From: Geobacillus genomosp. 3
Lineage (GTDB): Bacteria; Bacillota; Bacilli; Bacillales; Anoxybacillaceae
Length of the DNA: 64,000 nt
NCBI RefSeq assembly: GCF_000445995.2
Contig: NC_022080.4
Location: 1,922,001-1,986,000 of the forward strand
Direction: 5' to 3'
Every line of letters begins with the position of its first letter. The first letter of the stretch is position 1. Below are positions 19,554 to 27,075 of this stretch, one piece after another. The notes beneath the pieces were generated by a model, which was given only the letters and a program-made list of their open reading frames with translations, did not search any database and was not told the origin of the DNA. The position numbers and the translations under genes are program-made.

Positions 19554-19598
19554 AACCACCGTTAAATATTGTTTCTCCACTGTTACAGCATTCGCCAT
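18798..19598 (-). CDS. Enoyl-CoA hydratase/isomerase (crotonase), copy 2
   Basis: A 266-residue crotonase identical in protein sequence to copy 1 (13361-14158) from VVKEEGIAEIH onward; only the first 14-15 residues differ (MANAVTVEKQYLT here). It has the same motifs SAGADINF, GGGLEMALACD and GLPEVTLGV. It is in an operon below an aldehyde dehydrogenase and the zinc-ribbon gene. Two almost identical copies in two transcripts of one pathway suggest recent duplication, or gene conversion to keep dosage. Confidence 0.92.
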   Translation of the reverse strand: MANAVTVEKQYLTVVKEEGIAEIHLHINKSNSYDLEFYKEFNAAIDDIRFDPDIKVVILMSDVPKFFSAGADINFLRSADPRFKTQFCLFCNETLDKIARSPQVYIACLEGHTVGGGLEMALACDLRFMGDEAGKIGLPEVTLGVLAGTGGTQRLARLVGYSRALDMNITGETITPQEALDIGLVNRVFPQAETRERTREYARKLVNSATYAISNIKLSIMNGKEMPLNVAIRYEGELQNLLFRSEDAKEGLSAFLEKRQPNWKGI

Positions 19599-19642
19599 CT
19601 TAATCCCTCCAAATCGTCATTATTGTTTTATAGGAATGAACT

Positions 19643-21124
19643 TTAAATCCCGAATAAATTCAACGGCTTGCTGCCGATATACGAGACGACGCTTTTCGTC
19701 TCAGTGTACAAATTCAATGTTTCAAGCGCCAGCTCACGGCCAAATCCTGACTGTTTGTACCCGCCAAACGGCGTGCCCGGGAAGGCGGAAATTGGCGAGT
19801 TGACCATGACGATCCCGGCCCGGATGCGTGAAGCAACACGATGGGCTTTTCCGTGGTCTTTCGTCCATACGGCCGATCCTAACCCAAAAATCGTATCGTT
19901 CGCCTGCCGGATAACTTCTTCCTCATCGCGGAATTTCATCACGACAACGACCGGCCCGAAAATCTCTTCCTGTGCCACCCGCATTTCATTTTTGACATTG
20001 CCGATTACCGTCGGCATATACCAGTAGCCTTTCGCGAACTCTTCGCCTTCCGGAATTTTTCCGCCGTACAAAACTTCGCCACCCTCCTCCACCGCCAGCT
20101 TCACATAGCCGTCGATCACTTGTTGGTGGCTTCGCGAAATGACCGCCCCCATATGTACCCCTTTTTCAAACGGGTTGCCGACGCGGACGCGGGAAGCCTT
20201 TTCGATAAATTTTTCCATGAATTCATCGTAAATCGCTTCGTGTACAAATAGCCGCGAGCGGGCTTCACACGACTGTCCGGTATTGTAAAAAATACCGTAA
20301 AGCGAACCGTTGACCGCTGCTTCTATGTCGCAGTCGTCAAACACGATGTTCGGCGATTTCCCACCTAATTCCAGCGTTACCCGTTTCAACGTCCCCGAAG
20401 CGCGCCGCATAATGTCTTTGCCCGTTTCCGTCTCCCCGGTGAACGCCACTTTATCAATGCCCGGGTGTTCGGTCATATACGGCCCGATCTCGGAACCGCT
20501 TCCCGTAATCACATTGACGACGCCCTCCGGCACTCCGGCCTCATGGCAAATTTCCGCCAGCATATAAGCCGTGATCGGCGTATAACTTGCTGGCTTTAAC
20601 ACAACCGTACACCCTGCCGCCAAGGCTGGCGCCACCTTCCAAGCGGCCATCATCAGCGGATAGTTCCACGGGATGATTTGGCCGCAGACGCCGACCGGCT
20701 CTTTGACCGTATAGTTGAAAAACCCGTTCGGGACTTGGTTCGTATCCCCTTGCAGCGTAATCGCCGCGGCTGCGTAAAATTCAAAATCCTCAATGGCCTG
20801 CATAATTTGCCCTTTCGCCGCGTCCACCGTTTTGCCGCTGTTGAGCACTTCAGCGTACACTAAATCATCGAACCGCTCCCTCATGAGATTCGCGATTTGA
20901 TTAAGCAAGCGCGCCCGTTTCGCCGCCGTCATTTTCGGCCATTTTCCTGATTCAAACGCTGCACGCGCCGCTTCGACAGCCCGGTCGACATCCTCTTTCG
21001 TCGCCTTGGCGACCGTCGCAATCACTTCTTCTGTCGCCGGATTGACCGTCTCAAACACTTCGCCGTTGCTGCTTTCGACATACTGGCCGTTAATAAACAG
21101 CGGATAATGCTTCTTGATCTTCAT
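19643..21124 (-). CDS. Aldehyde dehydrogenase of the aroyl-CoA locus
   Basis: A 493-residue NAD(P)-dependent ALDH. It has the general-base Glu in TLELGGKSPN near 263, the nucleophile Cys in YNTGQSCEARSR near 298, and EEIFGPVVVVMKF near 393. It resembles the ALDH of the paa cluster at 44235 along its whole length (for example GQSCEARSRL, PFGGYKQSGFGREL, LYTETKSV). This suggests a parallel job: oxidising the ring-cleavage semialdehyde CoA thioester. ATG 21124 follows AAGGAGAG. It overlaps the zinc-ribbon gene by 35 bases. Confidence 0.9.
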   Translation of the reverse strand: MKIKKHYPLFINGQYVESSNGEVFETVNPATEEVIATVAKATKEDVDRAVEAARAAFESGKWPKMTAAKRARLLNQIANLMRERFDDLVYAEVLNSGKTVDAAKGQIMQAIEDFEFYAAAAITLQGDTNQVPNGFFNYTVKEPVGVCGQIIPWNYPLMMAAWKVAPALAAGCTVVLKPASYTPITAYMLAEICHEAGVPEGVVNVITGSGSEIGPYMTEHPGIDKVAFTGETETGKDIMRRASGTLKRVTLELGGKSPNIVFDDCDIEAAVNGSLYGIFYNTGQSCEARSRLFVHEAIYDEFMEKFIEKASRVRVGNPFEKGVHMGAVISRSHQQVIDGYVKLAVEEGGEVLYGGKIPEGEEFAKGYWYMPTVIGNVKNEMRVAQEEIFGPVVVVMKFRDEEEVIRQANDTIFGLGSAVWTKDHGKAHRVASRIRAGIVMVNSPISAFPGTPFGGYKQSGFGRELALETLNLYTETKSVVSYIGSKPLNLFGI

Positions 21125-21296
21125 CGATAGTCTCTCCTTCCTTGTTGGCATCGTTTCTCCATCTTACCCGCTCAAACACACTTTTGCATTGATGGCAATA
21201 ATATTGCGAAACAAGCTGAGCGGTTCCAAACATTGAGAGCGGCGCTACATTCGCCGAACCGCAAAATGAACAGCGTACCTCCTTACGTGCCGGCAT
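21090..21296 (-). CDS. Free-standing zinc-ribbon protein equivalent to the PaaD C-terminal domain
   Basis: A 68-residue protein with Cys9-x2-Cys12 and Cys34-x2-Cys37. The Cys spacing (22 residues between pairs) and the pattern VxCxxCG...FG...YCxQCKxxFE match residues 114-150 of the full-length PaaD at 47665. The PaaD-like protein of this locus ends just before that domain, so this looks like a PaaD split into two genes. It is the first gene of its operon and partly overlaps the ALDH gene. This reading is made directly from the sequence; the function is inferred. Confidence 0.85.
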   Translation of the reverse strand: MPARKEVRCSFCGSANVAPLSMFGTAQLVSQYYCHQCKSVFERVRWRNDANKEGETIDEDQEALSAVY

Positions 21297-21318
21297 CCGT
21301 CAGACACCTCTTTAATCT

Positions 21319-21356
21319 TATTATGTTTTATTTAATATCGTCCGTTTAACATAATA
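21319..21356. promoter_or_regulatory. Operator: 9-bp perfect inverted repeat spaced by 20 bases
   Basis: TATTATGTT (21319-21327) and AACATAATA (21348-21356) overlap the -10 box of the zinc ribbon-ALDH-crotonase promoter, with the same geometry as 16456-16493. Confidence 0.65.
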
Positions 21357-21382
21357 CTATTAAAATAGTAACCCTTTGTCAA
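21354..21382 (-). promoter_or_regulatory. Sigma-A promoter of the zinc ribbon-ALDH-crotonase operon
   Basis: Minus-strand TTGACA (21377-21382), 17-base spacer, TAGTAT (21354-21359). The operator right arm covers part of the -10 box. Confidence 0.6.
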
Positions 21383-21475
21383 TCATTAAACTGAAAAAAA
21401 CGAAAATTTATACTACTTGTTATCGATTCTTCATCTATCCGTTTCGGTTCGCTATGGCTTTCTTTTAATAAAAAA

Positions 21476-21498
21476 GAGACGGAACTATACGCCGTCTC
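21476..21498 (-). terminator. Terminator of the phosphodiesterase gene
   Basis: GAGACGG pairs with CCGTCTC, followed on the minus strand by CTTTTTTATT. Confidence 0.8.
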
Positions 21499-21544
21499 CT
21501 TCACCTTTCCTCCGTTCGTTTATTTTGTTTGCGGCATCCGGTTT

Positions 21545-23035
21545 TCACACATTCGCTTCGCCTTTTTCATACCCGGTTTCCTCCTCGAGCAACGACAAAA
21601 TCCATTCCTTCAGATCAATGACACGCAAATGCTTTGGCGCTGACTTCGTTCCTGTGACGATCATCGGCACGAGTGAATCGTGGCGGTGCAGCGCGCCATG
21701 GCTTGCTCCGCCTACATGGGTCGGCGACCCTTCACCGATAAATTCAAACCCTGGGGCGGCACTGGCAATCAAAAAAGTCCCGCGGTGTGATGTCAAGGAA
21801 CTGTACAGCCGGGCCAACGCGTCCGGATAGTCGCCGTATGAAAGACGCCCCCCATTAGTCGCCAAATCGAGCACGCCAAGCTCTCCTTGGATATCCCAGC
21901 ACTGTCCATATTCATCGGCCTGTGTTCCGCCGGGACGGAAAATAAGCGTTCCACTCCGAACGCCTGAAATGACGTGCGCCTTATCCCCTTCCAGCCAAGC
22001 GATGACATCAATCCGCTCATCTTGCTGCAGCACCTCGGCAAGCTTCGCTAATGGGGCCCGCTGCAAATCAAGCGTATAAATAAAAGCCATGCGTTCATTC
22101 ACCGCCAGCACGAGCTCATCGCCTTGTTGCACCCCATGTTTTAATGCCATCACTTTATATGAGTGAAACAGCCGGCGCAAGTCGATGAGCGCTTTGTTTC
22201 GGTCGGCGCGAACCGGTGCCTGCCCGTTATCGCCCATGATAATCCAATGATGGCCACGGAGCGCTTCCTCCCAACTCGGATAACTGTTTAAGATGGCTTG
22301 CAGTTGCTTGTCTGTTTGGGCGATGCCTTTTGTATCCAGCGGCCCGTGTTTATGGACCATTTTGTCCATATCCGGAAAATAGACAATGGTAAAAGGCGGC
22401 AGGCGATCCGTCCGAATGAGGTGAACGAGCTCTTGAGCGGAAAAGCGGTTGTTAAATCCGTACTTTTGCCAAAAGTGGCCGCTTTGTTTCGATGGGCCGA
22501 GCCGCACAAACGATCCGTATGTAAACAGATGGGGGCCTTGCGTTTTTCGTCCGCCGCGAAATGGCCTGAACAAAGAAAGCAGCGCCGGCAAACGGAGCGG
22601 GTGGGCCGTGTTTCCGCGATACAAAAGCATGTTGATGGAAGCGGTCTCGATCCCCCTGGCCGCCAGCTCCTCATGGACCGTAGCGATGTTTCCGCTTAAA
22701 TGTTCGTTGTTCAAACGATAGAAAATATCATTGAGTGCCCGCAAAAGACCGAGTTTTCGTAACTCCCGTACATGGCTTCCATAGTTGATAAGCCGCTTCT
22801 CTTCGTCATGAAACCAAACAAGTCCGGGCACCCGATGAACGTCCGCATACGTTCCGGTCAAAAGCGAACTGTCGACCGTGACCGACATCGTCGGAAACGA
22901 AGTCACCACGTTCGGGTATACGGTCCCTTTTTCCATGAAAAATTGAAAAGCTGGGGCTATTCCTTCGCCCACCGCTTTCTCTAGGGCAGGATACATTAAT
23001 GAATCAATAATCAGCATTATAACCCGTTTTGGCAC
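21545..23035 (-). CDS. Alkaline phosphatase-superfamily phosphodiesterase/nucleotide pyrophosphatase-like protein
   Basis: About 496 residues. Metal-site features are IIDSLMYPAL near the start, FPTMSVTVDSSLLTGTY with the nucleophile region near 45-60, FPDMDKMVHKHGP near 220, IMGDNGQ near 260, and a late HVGGASHGALH. These define the type I phosphodiesterase/autotaxin-like branch. Start GTG 23035 is chosen because AAAGGGGGATCAAG stands before it. No signal peptide is evident, so it is probably cytoplasmic. The substrate is unknown. Confidence 0.8.
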   Translation of the reverse strand: MPKRVIMLIIDSLMYPALEKAVGEGIAPAFQFFMEKGTVYPNVVTSFPTMSVTVDSSLLTGTYADVHRVPGLVWFHDEEKRLINYGSHVRELRKLGLLRALNDIFYRLNNEHLSGNIATVHEELAARGIETASINMLLYRGNTAHPLRLPALLSLFRPFRGGRKTQGPHLFTYGSFVRLGPSKQSGHFWQKYGFNNRFSAQELVHLIRTDRLPPFTIVYFPDMDKMVHKHGPLDTKGIAQTDKQLQAILNSYPSWEEALRGHHWIIMGDNGQAPVRADRNKALIDLRRLFHSYKVMALKHGVQQGDELVLAVNERMAFIYTLDLQRAPLAKLAEVLQQDERIDVIAWLEGDKAHVISGVRSGTLIFRPGGTQADEYGQCWDIQGELGVLDLATNGGRLSYGDYPDALARLYSSLTSHRGTFLIASAAPGFEFIGEGSPTHVGGASHGALHRHDSLVPMIVTGTKSAPKHLRVIDLKEWILSLLEEETGYEKGEANV

Positions 23036-23183
23036 CCTTGATCCCCCTTTCCCTATACTTTCCGGCGGAAAATGCATTCCTACAGCGTTAGTTTGGCCAA
23101 TTATGCATGATCAAAACACAAGGCGGGCACATGAAACAAAAAGCGGGCCGGCAACTGCCGTGCTGCCAACCCACCTAAAACGA

Positions 23184-23501
23184 TTATTGGTTCCCTTGGC
23201 CACCCGGCCGCCGGGGAGTTATTTCTTCCGCAAACTCCGCCGGAGCAACCCGCGTCGTTCCCATTTGCCGTCCCATCCAACGGTTTAGACCGCGAATCAT
23301 ATTTTGCATCGGCCCCGTCGTCATCCGCCCTATGCGCGGTCTTCTTCTAGCGCCGACCATCGCGGCGGCCGCCGCACCTACGCCTAAGCTGACAAGCGTC
23401 CAGATGGCGCCGTTGTTTCTTCGCCGTCCGGTAAGCGCCAACCATGAATTCCAAAAGCTGCGGTTGCGCTGGACGCGAAACAATTGAAACAGACGATTCA
23501 T
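23184..23501 (-). CDS. Small basic DUF3918-like protein
   Basis: A 105-residue Arg-rich protein with one hydrophobic segment (GAIWTLVSLGVGAAAAAMVGA, about residues 32-52) followed by RRRPRIGRMTTGPMQNMIRG. It resembles short YrzQ/DUF3918 proteins of Bacillaceae; the function is unknown. ATG 23501 is preceded by GGAGG. A stand-alone gene between the phosphodiesterase and CapA. Confidence 0.55.
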   Translation of the reverse strand: MNRLFQLFRVQRNRSFWNSWLALTGRRRNNGAIWTLVSLGVGAAAAAMVGARRRPRIGRMTTGPMQNMIRGLNRWMGRQMGTTRVAPAEFAEEITPRRPGGQGNQ

Positions 23502-23510
23502 TCGACACAC

Positions 23511-23835
23511 CTCCTTCGCCTAACGGCTTTTGTTCAACGGTTAATATACGTTGTGAAGGGAAAGTCATACGTGGAAAACGTTAGCGCCCGAAGACTTGCT
23601 GCCAAAAAAGTTAAAAGCGGAAGATGCATGAACATCTATAGTTCCGCAAAGTCTAAAACGGGTGAAGGGATGGCCCAAAAAGGCGTTTTCCTTAAGGGAA
23701 CAGCAAAAAAAAAAACGATTGTTTTTGTTGAAACACCGGCGTTTGCTAGCAGAAAAGCCGGTTTTGGGTTACTTCGTCATCAAGCCGCCAACCTTTTCCG
23801 GAAAATACAACATAGTTCCCTCCATCAAGAAGAAA
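23511..23835. other. Intergenic stretch without a supported gene
   Basis: Contains an A10 run at 23704-23713 and a weak ACCGGC/GCCGGT hairpin (about 23743-23766). Short frames here have no ribosome binding site or recognisable composition. Confidence 0.5.
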
Positions 23836-23836
23836 A

Positions 23837-23860
23837 GGTGTCCCGCCCTTGCGAGACACC
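23837..23860 (-). terminator. Terminator of the capA-like gene
   Basis: GGTGTC/GACACC stem with inner CG pairs, followed on the minus strand by TTTTCTTCTT. Confidence 0.75.
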
Positions 23861-23869
23861 CTCCCTTTT

Positions 23870-25021
23870 TCATTTGACCTCGTACGCCGTCCATGTCGGC
23901 TTCTTCACTTTCGCCGACAGCGAAATAATTTTGCTTTTCACCCGGGTTGCTTCCCGGCCTGTTAGCGGCATTGGTTGGTAGTTGTTTCTTGTCGTAACTG
24001 ACGAAATGCGGAACGGGATGATGCGGATTTGTTTTTTCGCCGTCCGCTTGCCGTTTTGAAAAGAAAACACTTGCTGGAAGACAAACGTATCTTTGTCGCT
24101 CGGGTTTTTGTTTCCGCCAAACATAAAATTCCCTAAACTGTAGACAATAAACTTGCCTTTATACTCCTCGATCCCTTGCACAACGTGCGGGTGATGGCCG
24201 ACAACCAAATCAGCGCCGCTGTCGATCGCAAAGCGGCCGAGCGCCTTTTGCGTGCTGTTAGGCACATAACTCCGTTCCACTCCCCAGTGGAAATGGATGA
24301 GAACAAGATCGGCTCCTTGCTTCCGTAGCGTGCGGATGTCATTGACGATTTGCTTGCGCAATGTGTTCGTGTTGCTCCATCCCTCATAACCAAGCGCCCC
24401 GATTTGGATTCCTTTCACCGTTTTCAACAGCCGAAGGGTGCGGCCGAAATACCCGATATGTTCTTTTTTAAGATTGGCAATCGTGTCGTTATATCCCTGC
24501 TGCAAGTAATCGTATGTATGATTATTGGCCAAGTTTACAGCATCGATGCCCCCGTACGTTAACACTTTCGCATAACTCGGGTGACCGCGGAAACGAAACT
24601 TCTTGCTCGCCTTGCGCGTCGAGGTCGTCAACGTCGTTTCCAAATTGACGGTCGTAAAATCGTCCTTTTGGAAGATCGGCTCAATGTATTTTGTAAAATA
24701 GCGCAAACCATGCTTCCTCGCTTCGTCATCAAACGAGTACACATAGCCGTAGTTCTCATCGCGCCCGAGCGTCACATCGCCTGCCGCGCTTACGACGATG
24801 CGCACCTCACTTGGCGCCGCCGCTTTTGCTGCTGCCCGCGCCACCGCCGCTTTGTCGACAGGACTCGGCAGCGGTGGATGCTCGATTGTTTGCCCCGCCA
24901 GTTCGGTTGGTGCCGCCAGCACTTCCTCGACGCCGCGATCAGCCGCGTTGCTGCATGAAAATAAACAGATGGACATCATACACACAAGCGCTGCATTTCT
25001 CCTCTTGCCCCGTGCATTCAT
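23870..25021 (-). CDS. CapA family lipoprotein (PGA_cap metallophosphatase-like)
   Basis: A 383-residue protein with a lipobox LFSC at residues 20-23, so it is predicted to be anchored outside the membrane. The CapA metallophosphoesterase-like fold shows SAAGDVTLGR near 85, NLETTLT near 130, NLANNHTYDYL near 168, HFHWGVE near 238 and GHHPHVVQG near 270. Relatives include B. subtilis YwtB/PgsA of poly-gamma-glutamate synthesis. No pgsB/pgsC genes lie here, so the polymer role is doubtful. ATG 25021 has AGGAG upstream. Confidence 0.85.
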   Translation of the reverse strand: MNARGKRRNAALVCMMSICLFSCSNAADRGVEEVLAAPTELAGQTIEHPPLPSPVDKAAVARAAAKAAAPSEVRIVVSAAGDVTLGRDENYGYVYSFDDEARKHGLRYFTKYIEPIFQKDDFTTVNLETTLTTSTRKASKKFRFRGHPSYAKVLTYGGIDAVNLANNHTYDYLQQGYNDTIANLKKEHIGYFGRTLRLLKTVKGIQIGALGYEGWSNTNTLRKQIVNDIRTLRKQGADLVLIHFHWGVERSYVPNSTQKALGRFAIDSGADLVVGHHPHVVQGIEEYKGKFIVYSLGNFMFGGNKNPSDKDTFVFQQVFSFQNGKRTAKKQIRIIPFRISSVTTRNNYQPMPLTGREATRVKSKIISLSAKVKKPTWTAYEVK

Positions 25022-25257
25022 GTTTGTTTCTCCTATCAATCTACTTTCTTCAAGATCAAAACATTTCCGCTATCGATATATTCAACATCTCCCCCATTTA
25101 TCCCTTTTCGTTTCTTTGAATTTTAGAATGATGGCCTCATCCAGCCATGATAAAATCAATGGGCAGGCGTTTCTTTCCAACTTTCTCATCTTGAAAGCCT
25201 TCTTTTTCGTCGAAACGCCCCTCATGAACACCGTTTTGCATAGAAAGGAGTTTCGTA

Positions 25258-25512
25258 ATGGAAGAGCCTTTACACCAATCGACCGCGCTTGTCCAAGGCT
25301 TAGTCGAGAACATGACCGTCATGAAGCAAGACATGAAAACCGTTAAGCAAAACATGGATGCCATGAAGCAGAAACTCCAAACGGTGAGAAGGCGGAATAA
25401 AATCGCTCATCAATTCCTCTCGGAGCGTCTCAACATTTTTAACATCTTTCCGAAAAAAGTCTCCCACTTCGAAGCGAAGGGAAAGTGGGAGATGAATGTC
25501 GGTTGGCGTTAG
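25258..25512 (+). CDS. Short coiled-coil ORF running into an IS200/IS605-type end
   Basis: AAGGAG lies 8 bases before the ATG. Residues 18-45 form Met/Lys heptads (MTVMKQDMKTVKQNMDAMKQ), then the frame enters sequence typical of an insertion-sequence end and stops with GKWEMNVGWR. It appears to be a host gene truncated by insertion and fused to the element remnant. Its function is unknown. Confidence 0.4.
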   Translation: MEEPLHQSTALVQGLVENMTVMKQDMKTVKQNMDAMKQKLQTVRRRNKIAHQFLSERLNIFNIFPKKVSHFEAKGKWEMNVGWR

Positions 25513-25664
25513 CCAACGAATAGGATCGAATATGGCGAGAACGGACACCTTCGGAACGAAGGGAAGCGTAAAGAGTTCTTGTGTGTGGCTTACCGTTCGG
25601 CGAACACACACAAGTCGCTTGAAGCCCCCACCTCTAAGCGAAGTGTAGGGGGTGGGTAGTTCAC
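25460..25664 (+). mobile_element. IS200/IS605-type right-end remnant with omega-RNA-like scaffold, no tnpB
   Basis: A perfect 10-bp hairpin (25460-25469 with 25483-25492) is followed by GATGAATGTCGGTTGGCG and then AGCCCCCACCTCTAAGCG, closing with GGGGGTGGGTAGTTCAC. From general knowledge, the last block is the form seen at right ends of Geobacillus IS605/TnpB elements, where it folds into the guide RNA. No transposase or nuclease frame remains. An antisense frame covering it is a known type of spurious ORF. Confidence 0.65.
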
Positions 25665-25671
25665 AGCCATG

Positions 25672-25700
25672 AGGGTGTCCTGTTGTTTTGAGGACACCCT
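25672..25700. terminator. Hairpin downstream of the ugpB-type gene
   Basis: AGGGTGTCC pairs perfectly with GGACACCCT across 11 bases. No T-tract on either strand, so terminator function is uncertain. Confidence 0.4.
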
Positions 25701-25743
25701 GCTTCATCCCCGCCACAGGGGAGTATTCGATTTCCCTATGCTC

Positions 25744-27057
25744 TCACCGCGCACGCAACGCTTTGCTTGTCTCCGTCGCTGCCTGATCAAGCGCTTCTTG
25801 CGGATCCACTCCTTCATACAACCGTTCCATCGCTTTCACGACATGCTGTCTCGATTCAGGGAAGACGGCTATGAGCGCTCCTTGAGTAGCGGGGGTAGGC
25901 TTCGTTTCATGCAACTGATCCACCGTTACTTTGAGCTGTGGATACTTCTCCCATTCTTCTTTCACCCTCGGTTCCTCGTACGCAGCCGGGTTGATGGCAA
26001 AATAGCCTGTACGTACATGCCATTCGGCCTGGACCGGAGCCGTCGTCAAGTATTTCATGAACTCCCACGCCGCTTTTTGTTCCTCTTCACTGCTTCCTTT
26101 CATCATCCAAAGCGAAGCGCCGCCGATCACGACACCTTGACGCTCGACGTCGTCCGGAACAGGCAAATACGAAACACCAACATCAAACGGCGAGCTGTTC
26201 ACCAACGTTTTTACACCAGCCGATGAATCCAAATACATCGCGATTTTTCCTGCTTGGAAAGCAGCACGCATATCGTCCCAATTTTGGCCGGCGTTGTAAA
26301 ATGTACCGTCTTCGTACATGTCCCGAATCAACTCAAAGACACGTTTCCCCTGTTCTCCATTAAATACTGCTTTCGTCGCATCACCGCTCCGGCCGTTGTT
26401 GTTGTTTACATACAGCCCTCCTTGTACGGCCACCATTTCCTCAAAAAACCATCCGTAGTTCAAAATGGAGAATCCGTACCGTTCTGTCTCCTTTCCTTTC
26501 TTCTTCGTCAGCTTTTTCGCCGCTTCTTTCAACTCGCTATAGGTTAACGGCGGCTTTTCCGGATCAAGCCCCGCTTCACGGAACGCATCCTTATTATAAA
26601 TCAGCACGGGGGTGGAGGAGTTAAAGGGCATCGAGTAAATCTGCCCGTTCACCGTATAATAATTGACAATGTTTTTCTCCCATTGCGAAACATCGTACTT
26701 GTCTTTCTCGATCCACGTTTGCACCGGGGTAATCTTTCCGCTGTCAATCATGTGCTTTGTCCCGACTTCAAACGTCTGCATGATCGTTGGCGCATCTTTC
26801 GTCCCTGCCACCGCATTCCATTTCGTCAACGCTTCTTCATACGTGCCTTGAAATACCGGCTTTACCTCAATCTCCGGGTGAGTTTGGTTAAAATCCGCTA
26901 CAATATCGTTCAGCACTGTTTGCAAATCCCCGCTCATCGAGTGCCAAAACACCACTTCCGTTTTGCCTTCCGCCGCCTGACCAGCATGTTCACTTGAACA
27001 TCCCGCCACAATCCAAATAAGCACGAAAAACAAAACACCGGCCCAACTCTTTCTCAT
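25744..27057 (-). CDS. ugpB: ABC transporter substrate-binding lipoprotein (UgpB-like)
   Basis: A 437-residue family 1 solute-binding protein. Lipobox VAGC at residues 17-20, then VVFWHSMSGDLQTVLNDIVADFN and KPVFQGTYEEAL, which are typical of UgpB proteins binding sn-glycerol-3-phosphate or its diesters. GGASLWMMKGSSEEEQKAAWEF and QAEWHVRTGYFAIN are further family blocks. It is the last gene of ugpC-ugpA-ugpE-ugpB, 18 bases below ugpE. Anchored on the outer face of the membrane. The ligand is inferred from family resemblance. Confidence 0.85.
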   Translation of the reverse strand: MRKSWAGVLFFVLIWIVAGCSSEHAGQAAEGKTEVVFWHSMSGDLQTVLNDIVADFNQTHPEIEVKPVFQGTYEEALTKWNAVAGTKDAPTIMQTFEVGTKHMIDSGKITPVQTWIEKDKYDVSQWEKNIVNYYTVNGQIYSMPFNSSTPVLIYNKDAFREAGLDPEKPPLTYSELKEAAKKLTKKKGKETERYGFSILNYGWFFEEMVAVQGGLYVNNNNGRSGDATKAVFNGEQGKRVFELIRDMYEDGTFYNAGQNWDDMRAAFQAGKIAMYLDSSAGVKTLVNSSPFDVGVSYLPVPDDVERQGVVIGGASLWMMKGSSEEEQKAAWEFMKYLTTAPVQAEWHVRTGYFAINPAAYEEPRVKEEWEKYPQLKVTVDQLHETKPTPATQGALIAVFPESRQHVVKAMERLYEGVDPQEALDQAATETSKALRAR

Positions 27058-27075
27058 CTTCGCTTCTCCTCTCCG

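Noticed and set aside
25300..25716. 138-codon minus-strand frame over the IS605-type end
   Set aside because: Antisense of the guide-RNA-like scaffold; frames like this are commonly mis-annotated next to IS ends.
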